Origin: JAEUIE01 sp046350055
GTDB lineage: Bacteria; Planctomycetota; Planctomycetia; Gemmatales; HRBIN36
NCBI GenBank assembly: GCA_046350055.1
Contig: JAXMBC010000001.1
Coordinates: forward strand, 2,728,001 to 2,792,000
Reading direction: 5' to 3'
Length of the DNA stretch: 64,000 nt
The first letter of the stretch is position 1; every line of letters starts with the position of its first letter. Below the pieces are notes generated by a model. The model was not told the origin of the DNA, made no database searches, and saw only the letters and a list, made by a program, of their open reading frames with translations. The translations under genes were made by a program, and so were the position numbers. Positions 32,713 through 40,604 of the stretch are shown piece by piece.

Positions 32713-32979
32713 TCACGGCTTATCTTGGGGATAAAAACGAGTCATGAACGCATCGATTTCTAAGTCATCGGCCTTCCAGTTTTCACCCCGCTGCTTCCGC
32801 ATGTAATAGAGGCCCAACACCTCAAGTGGGCCACTGCCTGTAACGCGTAAGTCGTCCTTCTCTGCAATCCAAAGCTCTTCGACATCGCCAACGAATCGGC
32901 GCTCGATGCGACAACCTTCCCGCAGAAGCGCAAGGTAGGCGGGAACCTCGGTGTTGCCGGCTGCAGTAATGTGCTCCAT
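32713..32979 (-). CDS. Hypothetical small cytoplasmic protein
   Basis: An 88-residue acidic protein: 'VPAYLALLREGCRIERRFVGDVEELWIAEKDDLRVTGSGPLEVLGLYYMRKQRGENWKADDLEIDAFMTRFY'. The alternating beta and helix pattern looks like a genuine folded domain, and no gene lies opposite. There is no clear Shine-Dalgarno before the ATG. It lies alone in a gene-poor region. Small acidic orphan proteins of this kind can be immunity or antitoxin-like, but nothing here shows that. Confidence 0.5.
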   Translation of the reverse strand: MEHITAAGNTEVPAYLALLREGCRIERRFVGDVEELWIAEKDDLRVTGSGPLEVLGLYYMRKQRGENWKADDLEIDAFMTRFYPQDKP

Positions 32980-33106
32980 AGGCTTTCACAGAACTAGAAG
33001 TGGACAGATATATATCCGCCTATTCCCTGACACGCACCATTCTTTAGCCGCGTGACGCTGTCGCTAGGCTAACATGCTGTTTGTCCGCTGGCAACACAGA
33101 AGTACT

Positions 33107-34321
33107 CTACTGCTTTCCCGGCAGCTTTTGTGCTCGCTTGAGCGACATCAGGGCGTAGGCGGTGCCGTAGGAATAGTGGTAGTTGTAGAGTGGGTAGTCC
33201 CAGAAGCTGCCGTCTTTCTCCTGCAGGGGCAGCAGCACTTTGGCGAGATGTTCCTGGTAGAACGGGCGGTCCTTCTCGGGCAATGCATCAATGCAGAGCG
33301 AGCCGTAGTAGTGGCCGTAGAAGAAGAAGTAGCCGGCGATCTGGAAGTAGGCTTCGTGGGGCACCGGGCGTTTGCGGCCGATATCGAGCCACATGTTGCG
33401 GGCGTAGAGTCGGTCGAGCCAGGTCTTGTGGACGGTGTCGTCGATGGTCTTGTCGCCCCAGAGTTGCAGGGCACGGTTGCAGGCTTGCGAACGGCCCATG
33501 CTGCCGGCCGGGCGGTTGATTGGCATCATCGGCATGTACTTGAGGTACTCGCCGTAGAGGTAGCTGTTGTCCTTCTTGCGTTGCCTTTGGATGGAGGCAA
33601 TGGCCCGCTTGACGAGCTTATCTGGTGCATTGATGCCCAGTTCTTTCGCTTCATGCAGGGCGATGAGCACGGTGGCGGTGATGAAACTGGTGGCATCGGA
33701 GGAAGGCTTCTGGGTGCCTGCCTTGAAGTCGTAGTAGCCCCAGCCACCATCGACCGATTCATACCGGCCGAGGAGTTCAATCTGCTTGGCGATGGCTGCT
33801 TCGATCTTCTTCTGTCGTTCCTTGTCGTCGGGCAGGCGTTTGTGCATGCGGACCAGGGCCTTGATGCCATAGGCGTGGCCCCAGATGTTGTAAATGACAT
33901 CGGGGGTATCGCGACGAAGATCGGGGAGCTTCTCGAAGATCCACTTTTCGCCTTGCTCGAGAGCCCTGACAGCAGCGGGGTCGCCGGTGGCCGTTTCGCA
34001 GAGGGCACAGACGACGAGGGCGGTGCATCCGCCGCGGTAAGCCAGGTGCGAAGCGGGGGTGGGGGCGTAGATGTTCAAGTCTTTGGTGTTGCGGGCGTTG
34101 CCCCAGGAGCCATCCTTGTTCTGGTTTTCCAGGAGGTAGGCGATGCCTCGCTTAATGGCGTTGTCGATTTCGCCAGAGGAGGCGGGGTTCTCGACCTTTT
34201 TGGGCTTGGGCAACTCGTCCTTCTTCGCATCATCCTTTTTGGCAGGCTCCGTCTTTTTCGCGGGAGCATCGTCATAACAGGGAAGGAACAGTGTCAGACT
34301 GAGAAGGTAAGCCTGGATCAT
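33107..34321 (-). CDS. Exported alpha/alpha-toroid (prenyltransferase/squalene-cyclase-like) repeat protein
   Basis: A 404-residue protein with a short signal-like N-terminus (MIQAYLLSLTLFLP), a Lys/Asp/Pro-rich linker (about 20-50) and then the toroid fold with repeats around 'IKRGIAYLLENQNKDGSWG', 'AIAKQIELLGRYESVDGGWGYYDF' and 'LAKVLLPLQEKDGSFWDYPLYNY'. The QNxDGSWG-type motifs are those of the squalene-cyclase superfamily, but the DxDD acid motif of cyclases is absent, so it is probably non-catalytic or of unknown chemistry. AGGGA seven bases upstream supports the start. It is related in fold to the N-terminal part of the DUF4159 protein at 5689. Confidence 0.82.
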   Translation of the reverse strand: MIQAYLLSLTLFLPCYDDAPAKKTEPAKKDDAKKDELPKPKKVENPASSGEIDNAIKRGIAYLLENQNKDGSWGNARNTKDLNIYAPTPASHLAYRGGCTALVVCALCETATGDPAAVRALEQGEKWIFEKLPDLRRDTPDVIYNIWGHAYGIKALVRMHKRLPDDKERQKKIEAAIAKQIELLGRYESVDGGWGYYDFKAGTQKPSSDATSFITATVLIALHEAKELGINAPDKLVKRAIASIQRQRKKDNSYLYGEYLKYMPMMPINRPAGSMGRSQACNRALQLWGDKTIDDTVHKTWLDRLYARNMWLDIGRKRPVPHEAYFQIAGYFFFYGHYYGSLCIDALPEKDRPFYQEHLAKVLLPLQEKDGSFWDYPLYNYHYSYGTAYALMSLKRAQKLPGKQ

Positions 34322-34539
34322 GTACAGTCCCTGGATAACGGAGAAATCTACCGGGGAATTCTATCACTGCAGGCCAGAAGGTCAGCCGGGGACACTATTA
34401 TGAGAGGTTATTCCACTTTTAGTCCTGTGTCCTGAGTGCTAAGGGGTTGTGGCTTGGCAGGAGCTTCGCCCTCCCACTGTGGAGAGATTGGCATTCACTT
34501 AGCACTCTGAATTCCCAGTACCCTGGGCCGAATATCGGG

Positions 34540-34545
34540 TATAAT
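34540..34545 (+). promoter_or_regulatory. Perfect -10 box (TATAAT) before the DUF4175-like gene
   Basis: TATAAT lies 27 bases before the chosen start codon (34572); the -35 region (near 34517) is weak. The position makes the earlier ATG at 34554 unlikely, since it would fall almost at the transcription start. Confidence 0.5.
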
Positions 34546-34571
34546 CTCTATGAATGTCATTTGAGGTGGGT

Positions 34572-37500
34572 ATGAGCAAATCAGCACAGTTGCCCCGTAT
34601 TCGGTCCAAGGCCCGGCCTGCGGACCAGCGGCCACGCCTGGTGGAACGGGAACTGGAACGAGCCCAGGTGCGGCTTCGGACCGTTGATACGCTCTACGCG
34701 ATTTGCCTGCTTGTTGGTGGACTGCTGACATTTCTGCTCATCACCATTGGTCTCGATTATTGGCTGCACCTTTCCGATGGCTCTCGCCAGGTGATGTGGG
34801 GCATCGCAGGTGCAGGGGCGCTGGCGTTCATTGGCTGGCGCATTGTGCGGCCACTCATGAAGCATATCAATCCCTACTTTACAGCCCGCATGATCGAGAA
34901 ATCGACGCCCGGCAGCAGGAACGGCATCATCAACTGGCTCGATCTTCGTGATACGTCGGTCAGTCCCCTGATTCGAGATTCCCTCAGTCGGCGAGCGGTT
35001 CATGAACTCGATTCAGCCAACATGGAAGAAGCGATACCTACGCGCAAGCCGGTCCGCACGGGTTTGATCCTGGGTGGCATCTTTCTGGTGCTCATTGCGC
35101 TGGCACTGCTGTTGCCTGATCAGATTGGCAGCCTGTTCCAGCGGGCGATCTTCCCGTTCAAGCCTACGATCATCCCGACGCATACCCGGCTGGAAGTGCT
35201 GACACCCTTTGTGGAGCCCGTGCCCGAAGTGGAAGTAGACACGCTGCCTATCCGTGAAATCCAGGTGGAACGGGGCCAGCCGGTCGAATTCCGCGTGCAG
35301 ACGCATGGACAGGTACCACAGGAAGTGGTGATGGAATCACAGGCGGCAGGTGATCGGCAATCGATCGTCAAGCCCATGCGGCAGGACAAGAAGGGGGACA
35401 GCAGCCAGCCCTGGCGTCTGGCTCTTTCGAGCAGCGACATTCCTGTCGATGGGTTTCTGTTCTGGTTCCGCGCCAACGATGGTGCTACCCGCAAGTTCAA
35501 ACTGGTTGTGACGTCAAAAACGCCACCTTCGGTGAGTGATCTGGAAGTAAAGCTGACGTTCCCGGCATATACGAAGCGTCGTCCAGCTTTGCAGGGCATG
35601 GGACCGATCAAGGCTCTTGTTGGCACCCAGGTGGAACTGACGGTTCAGGCAGATCGCCCGGTGGCTGATGGCGTTTTACAGGTGATTGAAGAAGTGGTGG
35701 ATGCTGCGGGGAACATCAGCACGACCAATCATCCGCCGCAAAAGCTGCAGCGAGCCGCCGGTGAAGCCAGTGATGACAGCAAACTGTCGTTGGCTGAGCC
35801 GTGGTCACTGGTGAAGAAGTACATTTCGAATGACACAAAGAACCATCGCTTCTTTTATCAGCTGACGCTGGTCGGGGTTAACGGGCTGACAGGCACCTCT
35901 CCCCGATACCCTCTCGAAGTGGGTACTGATATGGCGCCGCGGATTGAGATCACGCGGGTGAATGACAAACCACTGGCCAAGGATCAGGATGAGCTGGAAG
36001 TGGAAGCCAACGCGGTGGTGCTGTTCGCAGGCATTGCTCATGATGACATTGCGATGAATTCTGTTTCGTTCAAGCTGAAAAGCAACGATGGGCGAGATCT
36101 CTTCTTCGTGGGTACGCCTCCCGCAACGAGAAACATGCAGCGAGCGACCGGTTTTTCACCCCGGCCCGAGGACTTTCTGTTGACACTCGATCTGGGCAAG
36201 CTCACGTATGACGAGTCTGGCAAGGCAACCAAACCTGTTCAGTTGAAACCAGGTACGGTCGTCGAGGTCGTGGTGGAAGGCAGCGATTACGCCGAGCCCA
36301 AGCCTAACGTGGGTACTTCGCAACTCTTCAAGCTCAAGCTGAAGGGCGATGCCTCGAACGAGCAGCGCAAGCAGCAGGAGAAGAAGGCCCAGGACAAGCA
36401 GCAACAGCACGACCAGCAGAAAAAGGAAAAACAGGACCAGCAGCCGGAGAACAAGGACGACAAGAACGAAGACAAGGGTGACAAGGGCACCGAGAAGGGT
36501 GACAAGGGTTCCGAGAAGGGTGACAAGGGCACCGAGAAGGGCGACAAGGGTTCCGAGAAGGGTGACAAGGGCACCGAGAAGGGTGACCAGGGCACCGAAA
36601 AGGGCGACAAGGGCACCGAGAAGGGTGACAAGGGCACCGAGAAGGGCGACAAGGGCACCGAGAAGGGCGACAAGGGTTCGGAGAAGGGCGACAAGGGTTC
36701 CGAGAAGGGTGACAAGGGCACCGAGAAGGGTGACCAGGGCACCGAGAAGGGCGACAAGGGTTCGGAGAAGGGTGACAAGGGCACCGAGAAGGGTGACAAG
36801 GGTTCCGAGAAGGGTGACAAGGGTTCCGAGAAGGGTGACCAGGGCACCGAGAAGGGCGACAAGGGTTCCGAGAAGGGCGACAAGGGTTCCGAGAAGGGTG
36901 ACAAGGGCACCGAGAAGGGTGACAAGGGCACCGAGAAGGGTGACAAGGGCACCGAGAAGGGTGACAAGGGCACCGAGAAGGGTGACAAGGGTTCCGAGAA
37001 AGGTGACAAGGGTTCCGAGAAAGGTGACAAGGGCACCGAGAAGGGCGACAAGGGTTCCGAGAAGGGTGACAAGGGCACCGAAAAGGGCGACAAGGGCACC
37101 GAGAAGGGTGACAAGGGTTCCGAGAAGGGTGACAAGGGCACCGAGAAGGGTGACAAGGGCACCGAGAAGGGCGACAAGGGCACCGAGAAGGGTGACAAGG
37201 GCACCGAGAAGGGCGACAAGGGTTCGGAGAAGGGCGACAAGGGTTCCGAGAAGGGTGACAAGGGCACCGAGAAGGGCGACAAGGGCACCGAGAAGGGCGA
37301 CAAGGGTTCGGAGAAGGGCGACAAGGGTTCCGAGAAGGGTGACCAGGGCACCGAGAAGGGTGACAAGGGCACCGAGAAGGGTGACAAGGGCACCGAGAAG
37401 GGTGACAAGGGTTCCGAGAAGGGTGACAAGGGTTCCGAGAAGGGTGACCAGGGCACCGAGAAGGGCGACAAGGGTTCCGAGAAGGGCGACAAGGGTTCCG

Positions 37501-38171
37501 AGAAGGGTGACAAGGGCACCGAGAAGGGTGACAAGGGCACCGAGAAGGGTGACAAGGGCACCGAGAAGGGTGACAAGGGTTCCGAGAAAGGTGACAAGGG
37601 TTCCGAGAAAGGTGACAAGGGTTCCGAGAAAGGTGACCAGGGCGATAAGAACATAAACAATGAGCGGTCTAAAGAAACTGGCAAACAAGGCGACAAGGGC
37701 ATGGCTGGCGGTGGCCAGGGTACCGAGCCCAGCGACAAGGGAGATCTCGACAAACTGCTTGAGCAAGTCGCCAAGGACGACAAGTCACCCAAGAAGGACT
37801 TTAATGTCAAAGCTGCCAAGGAGAGTGACAAGAAAGTTCAGGAAGTGAGCGACGAGGCGGCTCGGAAGCGTGAACTTGCTCTCGACAATCTGGCTGACAA
37901 GCTCAAGCGGGGTGACATCGACCGCAAGCTGGCAGACAAGCTCAAGGAACTCAATCTCACCAAGGAAGAGGCCCTCAAGCTCGTCAATAATAAGAAGCTG
38001 GACCGGGTCAAGAGTGCCAGCCGTGGCAGCGATCAAGGCCCCGGGGGCAATATGACCACTATCAAGCGCAAGCTCGATCAAGGTGGCGATCCGGGCCAGG
38101 ATGTGCCAGATGAGCTTTCCTCGTCGTACCGCACATTTACGGAACGTCGAAACCAGCAACCGAAGAAATAA
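34572..38171 (+). CDS. DUF4175-like membrane protein with a long (GDKGT/SEK) tandem repeat region
   Basis: A 1199-residue protein from ATG 34572 (GAGGTG just upstream). Two N-terminal helices ('LYAICLLVGGLLTFLLITIGL' and 'VMWGIAGAGALAFIGWRI') and a third near 165-183 ('GLILGGIFLVLIALALLLP') are followed by about 400 residues of beta-rich extracytoplasmic sequence, as in planctomycete DUF4175-like proteins. A Gln/Lys/Asp-rich linker leads into 55 copies of a seven-residue unit G-D-K/Q-G-T/S-E-K (about residues 636-1020). The last 180 residues are charged and helical ('LADKLKELNLTKEEALKLVNNKK'). The repeat is nearly net-neutral (two Lys, one Asp, one Glu per unit), a stiff or extended polyampholyte. 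Function unknown; perhaps spans the envelope. Confidence 0.85.
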   Translation: MSKSAQLPRIRSKARPADQRPRLVERELERAQVRLRTVDTLYAICLLVGGLLTFLLITIGLDYWLHLSDGSRQVMWGIAGAGALAFIGWRIVRPLMKHINPYFTARMIEKSTPGSRNGIINWLDLRDTSVSPLIRDSLSRRAVHELDSANMEEAIPTRKPVRTGLILGGIFLVLIALALLLPDQIGSLFQRAIFPFKPTIIPTHTRLEVLTPFVEPVPEVEVDTLPIREIQVERGQPVEFRVQTHGQVPQEVVMESQAAGDRQSIVKPMRQDKKGDSSQPWRLALSSSDIPVDGFLFWFRANDGATRKFKLVVTSKTPPSVSDLEVKLTFPAYTKRRPALQGMGPIKALVGTQVELTVQADRPVADGVLQVIEEVVDAAGNISTTNHPPQKLQRAAGEASDDSKLSLAEPWSLVKKYISNDTKNHRFFYQLTLVGVNGLTGTSPRYPLEVGTDMAPRIEITRVNDKPLAKDQDELEVEANAVVLFAGIAHDDIAMNSVSFKLKSNDGRDLFFVGTPPATRNMQRATGFSPRPEDFLLTLDLGKLTYDESGKATKPVQLKPGTVVEVVVEGSDYAEPKPNVGTSQLFKLKLKGDASNEQRKQQEKKAQDKQQQHDQQKKEKQDQQPENKDDKNEDKGDKGTEKGDKGSEKGDKGTEKGDKGSEKGDKGTEKGDQGTEKGDKGTEKGDKGTEKGDKGTEKGDKGSEKGDKGSEKGDKGTEKGDQGTEKGDKGSEKGDKGTEKGDKGSEKGDKGSEKGDQGTEKGDKGSEKGDKGSEKGDKGTEKGDKGTEKGDKGTEKGDKGTEKGDKGSEKGDKGSEKGDKGTEKGDKGSEKGDKGTEKGDKGTEKGDKGSEKGDKGTEKGDKGTEKGDKGTEKGDKGTEKGDKGSEKGDKGSEKGDKGTEKGDKGTEKGDKGSEKGDKGSEKGDQGTEKGDKGTEKGDKGTEKGDKGSEKGDKGSEKGDQGTEKGDKGSEKGDKGSEKGDKGTEKGDKGTEKGDKGTEKGDKGSEKGDKGSEKGDKGSEKGDQGDKNINNERSKETGKQGDKGMAGGGQGTEPSDKGDLDKLLEQVAKDDKSPKKDFNVKAAKESDKKVQEVSDEAARKRELALDNLADKLKRGDIDRKLADKLKELNLTKEEALKLVNNKKLDRVKSASRGSDQGPGGNMTTIKRKLDQGGDPGQDVPDELSSSYRTFTERRNQQPKK
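36477..37631 (+). repeat. 55 tandem copies of a 21-bp unit
   Basis: The unit GGY-GAC-MAG-GGY-WCN-GAG-AAR is repeated without a break, with a partial 56th copy after it. Variation is almost only K/Q at position 3 and T/S at position 6. A block of nine units (36771-36959) recurs without any base change at 37380-37568, 609 bases downstream, so longer segments have been duplicated within the array. Confidence 0.97.
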
Positions 38172-38184
38172 AGTACAACGGGCG

Positions 38185-39561
38185 TCAGTTGAGTTTGTAC
38201 GCCCGCAAGCAGACCAGCGTCCCCTGGCCGCGAAGGTAGATGCAGCCACCCGAGACGACAGGAGCTGCCCAGGCGGGTTCGGGCAGGAGGGGTTTGTTCC
38301 CCGCCAGTTTCCTGCCATCCCAAACACTGAGCAGTTCATAACGCTCAGGGTTGGCGTTCAGCAGAAACAGTACGCCTTCTTCAGCGAGGTACAGGAATTT
38401 GCCATCGGCGTAGGTCAGGGTGCCGCGGCCGGCCAGGTAGTCGTTGCCCAGTTGCGGTTGTACCCGCCAGGTGACTTTCCCCGTCGCCCATTCCATGCAA
38501 CGCAGTTCGGCTTCATTGGGTTGCCTGCCCGTGCAGCCATAAACATGCTCGCCGACGAGAATAGGTGTGTTCATATGGGCAGCAATGCCTTGTTCCCGTC
38601 GGCGCGGCACAGCTGTCCAGAGCGTGGAAACAGCGTCGTTCTTGAATTGCAGCAAGGTCGAACCGACGGCATACGATTCACTCAGAAGTATCTGGTCGCC
38701 TTTCACAAGGGCATTGCTGACGTTGACTGATTCAAGGATCCGCGCCCGGAATGGGTGACGGAAAATCTCCTTGCCCTGATTCGGTTCAAACCCTATGAGT
38801 CCATCACGAGCGAAGATCAGGCCATACTGTTTGCCTCCGAGCGTGGTTATCTGGGGAGAAGCATAACTTGCCAGGTCATTGCCACACTGGTACAGCACTT
38901 TGCCGGTTGTTTTGTCAAAGGCAACGATAGCAGAGCCGTTGCTGGTTGCTTCGCTCAGGTGTTTGTCCTGTTGACCAGCCGGGCTGCCACCAACATGAAC
39001 GATGAGCTTGTTGTCCAGGATTAACGGCGTGCTGCCTACGCCAAAGAAGTTTGGCACCACGCCGAACTGAGCAAAGGTATCGACCTTCCAGACCAGCTTG
39101 CCTTCGGCCAGGGTGACGCAGTGGAGCATCCCTTCGGGACCGTGCAAATAGACATGAGTGCCATCGGAGACCGGGGTGGATCGCGGACCGCCATCGTAGT
39201 TGTACTTGTCCACATACGTGCTGGGATAGGTGAAAGCCCAGAACTCGCTGGCATCCGCCACGGAGACGCAGCGGCAGCGAACCAGGTTTCTGACTCGGTC
39301 AAAGATCAGACATTTGCCCTGCACGATGATGGGGGCAGAGTATCCTTCGCCGACGGGAAGTTGCCATTGAATAGCAGGGCCATTGGCAGGCCATGCCTTC
39401 AGGCCCCGTTCGGTGGTTTTACCATCGCCACCTGGCCCCAGGAAACTGGGCCAGTCTACGACAGGGGCAGCAGCAGCCTGCGGAAGGGCAATCGTCTGCG
39501 CAATTACATTGGTTGTGGAAAACAAGAGCCAGGCGATACAGAGGTTACGCATCTTCATCAT
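38185..39561 (-). CDS. Exported PQQ-like beta-propeller protein
   Basis: A 458-residue protein from the ATG pair at 39561/39558, overlapping the end of the FHA gene; an upstream start at 39582 is open. The signal peptide ends near 'FSTTNVIAQ'. The mature protein starts with the family hallmark 'DWPSFLGPGGDGK' and continues with propeller blades such as 'GTHVYLHGPEGMLHCVTLAEGKLVWKVD', 'IVAFDKTTGKVLYQCGNDLASYASPQIT' and 'AELRCMEWATGKVTWRVQPQLG'. This family resembles BamB/quinoprotein propellers but lacks a clear PQQ site; in planctomycetes it is often paired with DUF1553 or kinase genes. It is convergent with the repeat protein, only 13 bases away. Confidence 0.86.
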   Translation of the reverse strand: MMKMRNLCIAWLLFSTTNVIAQTIALPQAAAAPVVDWPSFLGPGGDGKTTERGLKAWPANGPAIQWQLPVGEGYSAPIIVQGKCLIFDRVRNLVRCRCVSVADASEFWAFTYPSTYVDKYNYDGGPRSTPVSDGTHVYLHGPEGMLHCVTLAEGKLVWKVDTFAQFGVVPNFFGVGSTPLILDNKLIVHVGGSPAGQQDKHLSEATSNGSAIVAFDKTTGKVLYQCGNDLASYASPQITTLGGKQYGLIFARDGLIGFEPNQGKEIFRHPFRARILESVNVSNALVKGDQILLSESYAVGSTLLQFKNDAVSTLWTAVPRRREQGIAAHMNTPILVGEHVYGCTGRQPNEAELRCMEWATGKVTWRVQPQLGNDYLAGRGTLTYADGKFLYLAEEGVLFLLNANPERYELLSVWDGRKLAGNKPLLPEPAWAAPVVSGGCIYLRGQGTLVCLRAYKLN

Positions 39562-40012
39562 CAGCAATGGGTGTATACTCATCAGGCAGTGTATTGACCC
39601 GCACGACGGGAGCTTTGCCCTGACCGCTGCCGCCGCCGGTATCCAGACCTTCCTGCAGTCGTCTCAGTTCTTCCTGATTGAGCTTGGCAGTGCCGACTGT
39701 GGTGAGTTTTTCCTTCTTCTTGACAGAATCCTTGCTGGTGACGCGGAAGTTAAAGCCAGCTATGCCGAGGATGTCGTGAGCCATGACCTGGGAACGTCGC
39801 ACCCGTTTGCCATTAACATGGCTGCCATTGGTTGAGCCCAGATCGCGAAGCCAGAGTTTGTCACCTCGCATCAGCAGCAGGGCATGCTGCTTGGAGACAC
39901 TCTTGTGATCGATGTGGATATCGCAGGTATCTTGGCGACCGATGAGAATGAGGTCCTTCTCGAGCGTATACTGCTTTCCACCATTGATGGCGACGAGCTT
40001 GAGAGGGTGCAT
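39545..40012 (-). CDS. FHA-domain protein
   Basis: A 155-residue cytoplasmic protein. The FHA domain (about 4-92) has the phosphothreonine-binding set: 'LILIGRQDTCDIHI' (G-R), 'KSVSKQHALLL' (S-x-x-H) and 'LGSTNGSHVNG' (N-G). The C-terminal 60 residues are charged and unstructured, ending in 'YTPIADDEDA'. GGAAGAG five bases upstream supports the start. FHA proteins read Ser/Thr kinase output, so it may work with kinases such as the one at 23823, although they are 14 kb apart. Its stop overlaps the start of the PQQ-propeller gene, so the two are probably co-translated. Confidence 0.9.
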   Translation of the reverse strand: MHPLKLVAINGGKQYTLEKDLILIGRQDTCDIHIDHKSVSKQHALLLMRGDKLWLRDLGSTNGSHVNGKRVRRSQVMAHDILGIAGFNFRVTSKDSVKKKEKLTTVGTAKLNQEELRRLQEGLDTGGGSGQGKAPVVRVNTLPDEYTPIADDEDA

Positions 40013-40095
40013 GTAACTCTTCCAAACCAGAGCGTAACGCTTACAAACCGGGCGATTGCCGCATAGAAACGAGGCAGTGCTATTTACATCCTAAT

Positions 40096-40107
40096 GCATA
40101 AGTATGC
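40096..40107. promoter_or_regulatory. Candidate activator site upstream of the second sigma-54 promoter
   Basis: GCATA-AG-TATGC is a perfect inverted repeat about 96 bases upstream of the predicted transcription start. The distance suits an enhancer-binding protein; arms of five bases make it tentative. Confidence 0.3.
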
Positions 40108-40171
40108 GCACTGCATGGAAAAATCAGGGGAAACCGCATGAACCCGACCCGAAATGGGGATGTCACACCTG

Positions 40172-40187
40172 TGGCACTGCATTTGCT
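40172..40187 (+). promoter_or_regulatory. Sigma-54 (RpoN) promoter before the small RHH-like gene
   Basis: TGGCACTGCATTTGCT matches TGGCAC-R-N4-TTGCW at all fixed positions except R (here T), with GG (40173-40174) and GC (40185-40186) 12 bases apart. Transcription would begin near 40198, 28 bases before the start codon. Confidence 0.68.
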
Positions 40188-40225
40188 CTTACAGTGGCAC
40201 ACGCCCCATAGAAAGGTTGCTTTTT

Positions 40226-40438
40226 ATGAAACCCTATGCCAATACAACCCTCGGGGGAGGTTCATCCGCAGGGCGTCTTGAAACCAGCCCTACCGAGGTG
40301 GTGGAAGTTTCGCTCCTTCTGTCACGTCATCAGGTCAGTCAACTGGCGCAGCAGGCCCAGCGCTGCGGCCTGACCTCCGCACAGTTCCTGCGTCAGTACA
40401 TCAGCAACCTTTGCCAGGGGTGTGTCGAAACCGCCTAG
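40226..40438 (+). CDS. Small helix-rich protein, possible ribbon-helix-helix DNA-binding protein
   Basis: A 70-residue protein from ATG 40226, with AAAGG about nine bases upstream. After a flexible Gly/Ser start, 'EVVEVSLLLSRHQVSQLAQQAQRCGLTSAQFLRQYISNLC' gives one beta strand and two helices, the pattern of ribbon-helix-helix (CopG/Arc-type) dimers, with 'LTSAQFLRQYI' as helix 2. There is no toxin gene next to it. A sigma-54 promoter lies just upstream and a terminator follows, so it is a single-gene unit. DNA binding is inferred from the pattern only. Confidence 0.6.
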   Translation: MKPYANTTLGGGSSAGRLETSPTEVVEVSLLLSRHQVSQLAQQAQRCGLTSAQFLRQYISNLCQGCVETA

Positions 40439-40463
40439 TCTTCACCGATACTCCGACAAGCCT

Positions 40464-40500
40464 ATCCCCGGTCATCGCAAGGTGGCCGGGGATGGTTTTT
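40464..40500 (+). terminator. Intrinsic terminator of the small RHH-like gene
   Basis: ATCCCCGG (40464-40471) pairs with CCGGGGAT (40486-40493), with a 14-base loop, and a run of five T residues follows at 40496. It lies 25 bases after the stop codon. Confidence 0.8.
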
Positions 40501-40604
40501 ACATGGGCTATGTGCTTTCCGCAGTTCTTGCTGGCATCGTCATTATTCCTCATTACAATGGCACCTCATCTCATTTTTCCGTTTTTCCGTGATGAGTTGC
40601 TTCG

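Noticed and set aside
34455..34470. TGGCAGGAGCTTCGCC considered as a third sigma-54 promoter
   Set aside because: The GG-GC spacing is right, but the -12 element (TCGCC) and the -24 element (TGGCAG) both deviate, and a perfect TATAAT lies closer to the gene.
36477..37631. Array considered as a CRISPR
   Set aside because: The units are contiguous with no spacers, stay in frame and code for a regular peptide.
36156..37831. Long open frames on the minus strand (36156-37766, 36287-37831) and in another plus frame (36349-37656) across the repeat array
   Set aside because: A 21-bp unit without stop codons in a frame keeps that frame open over the whole array. The translations are monotonous (Leu/Val, Ser/Pro or Arg-rich) and lack starts with ribosome sites.
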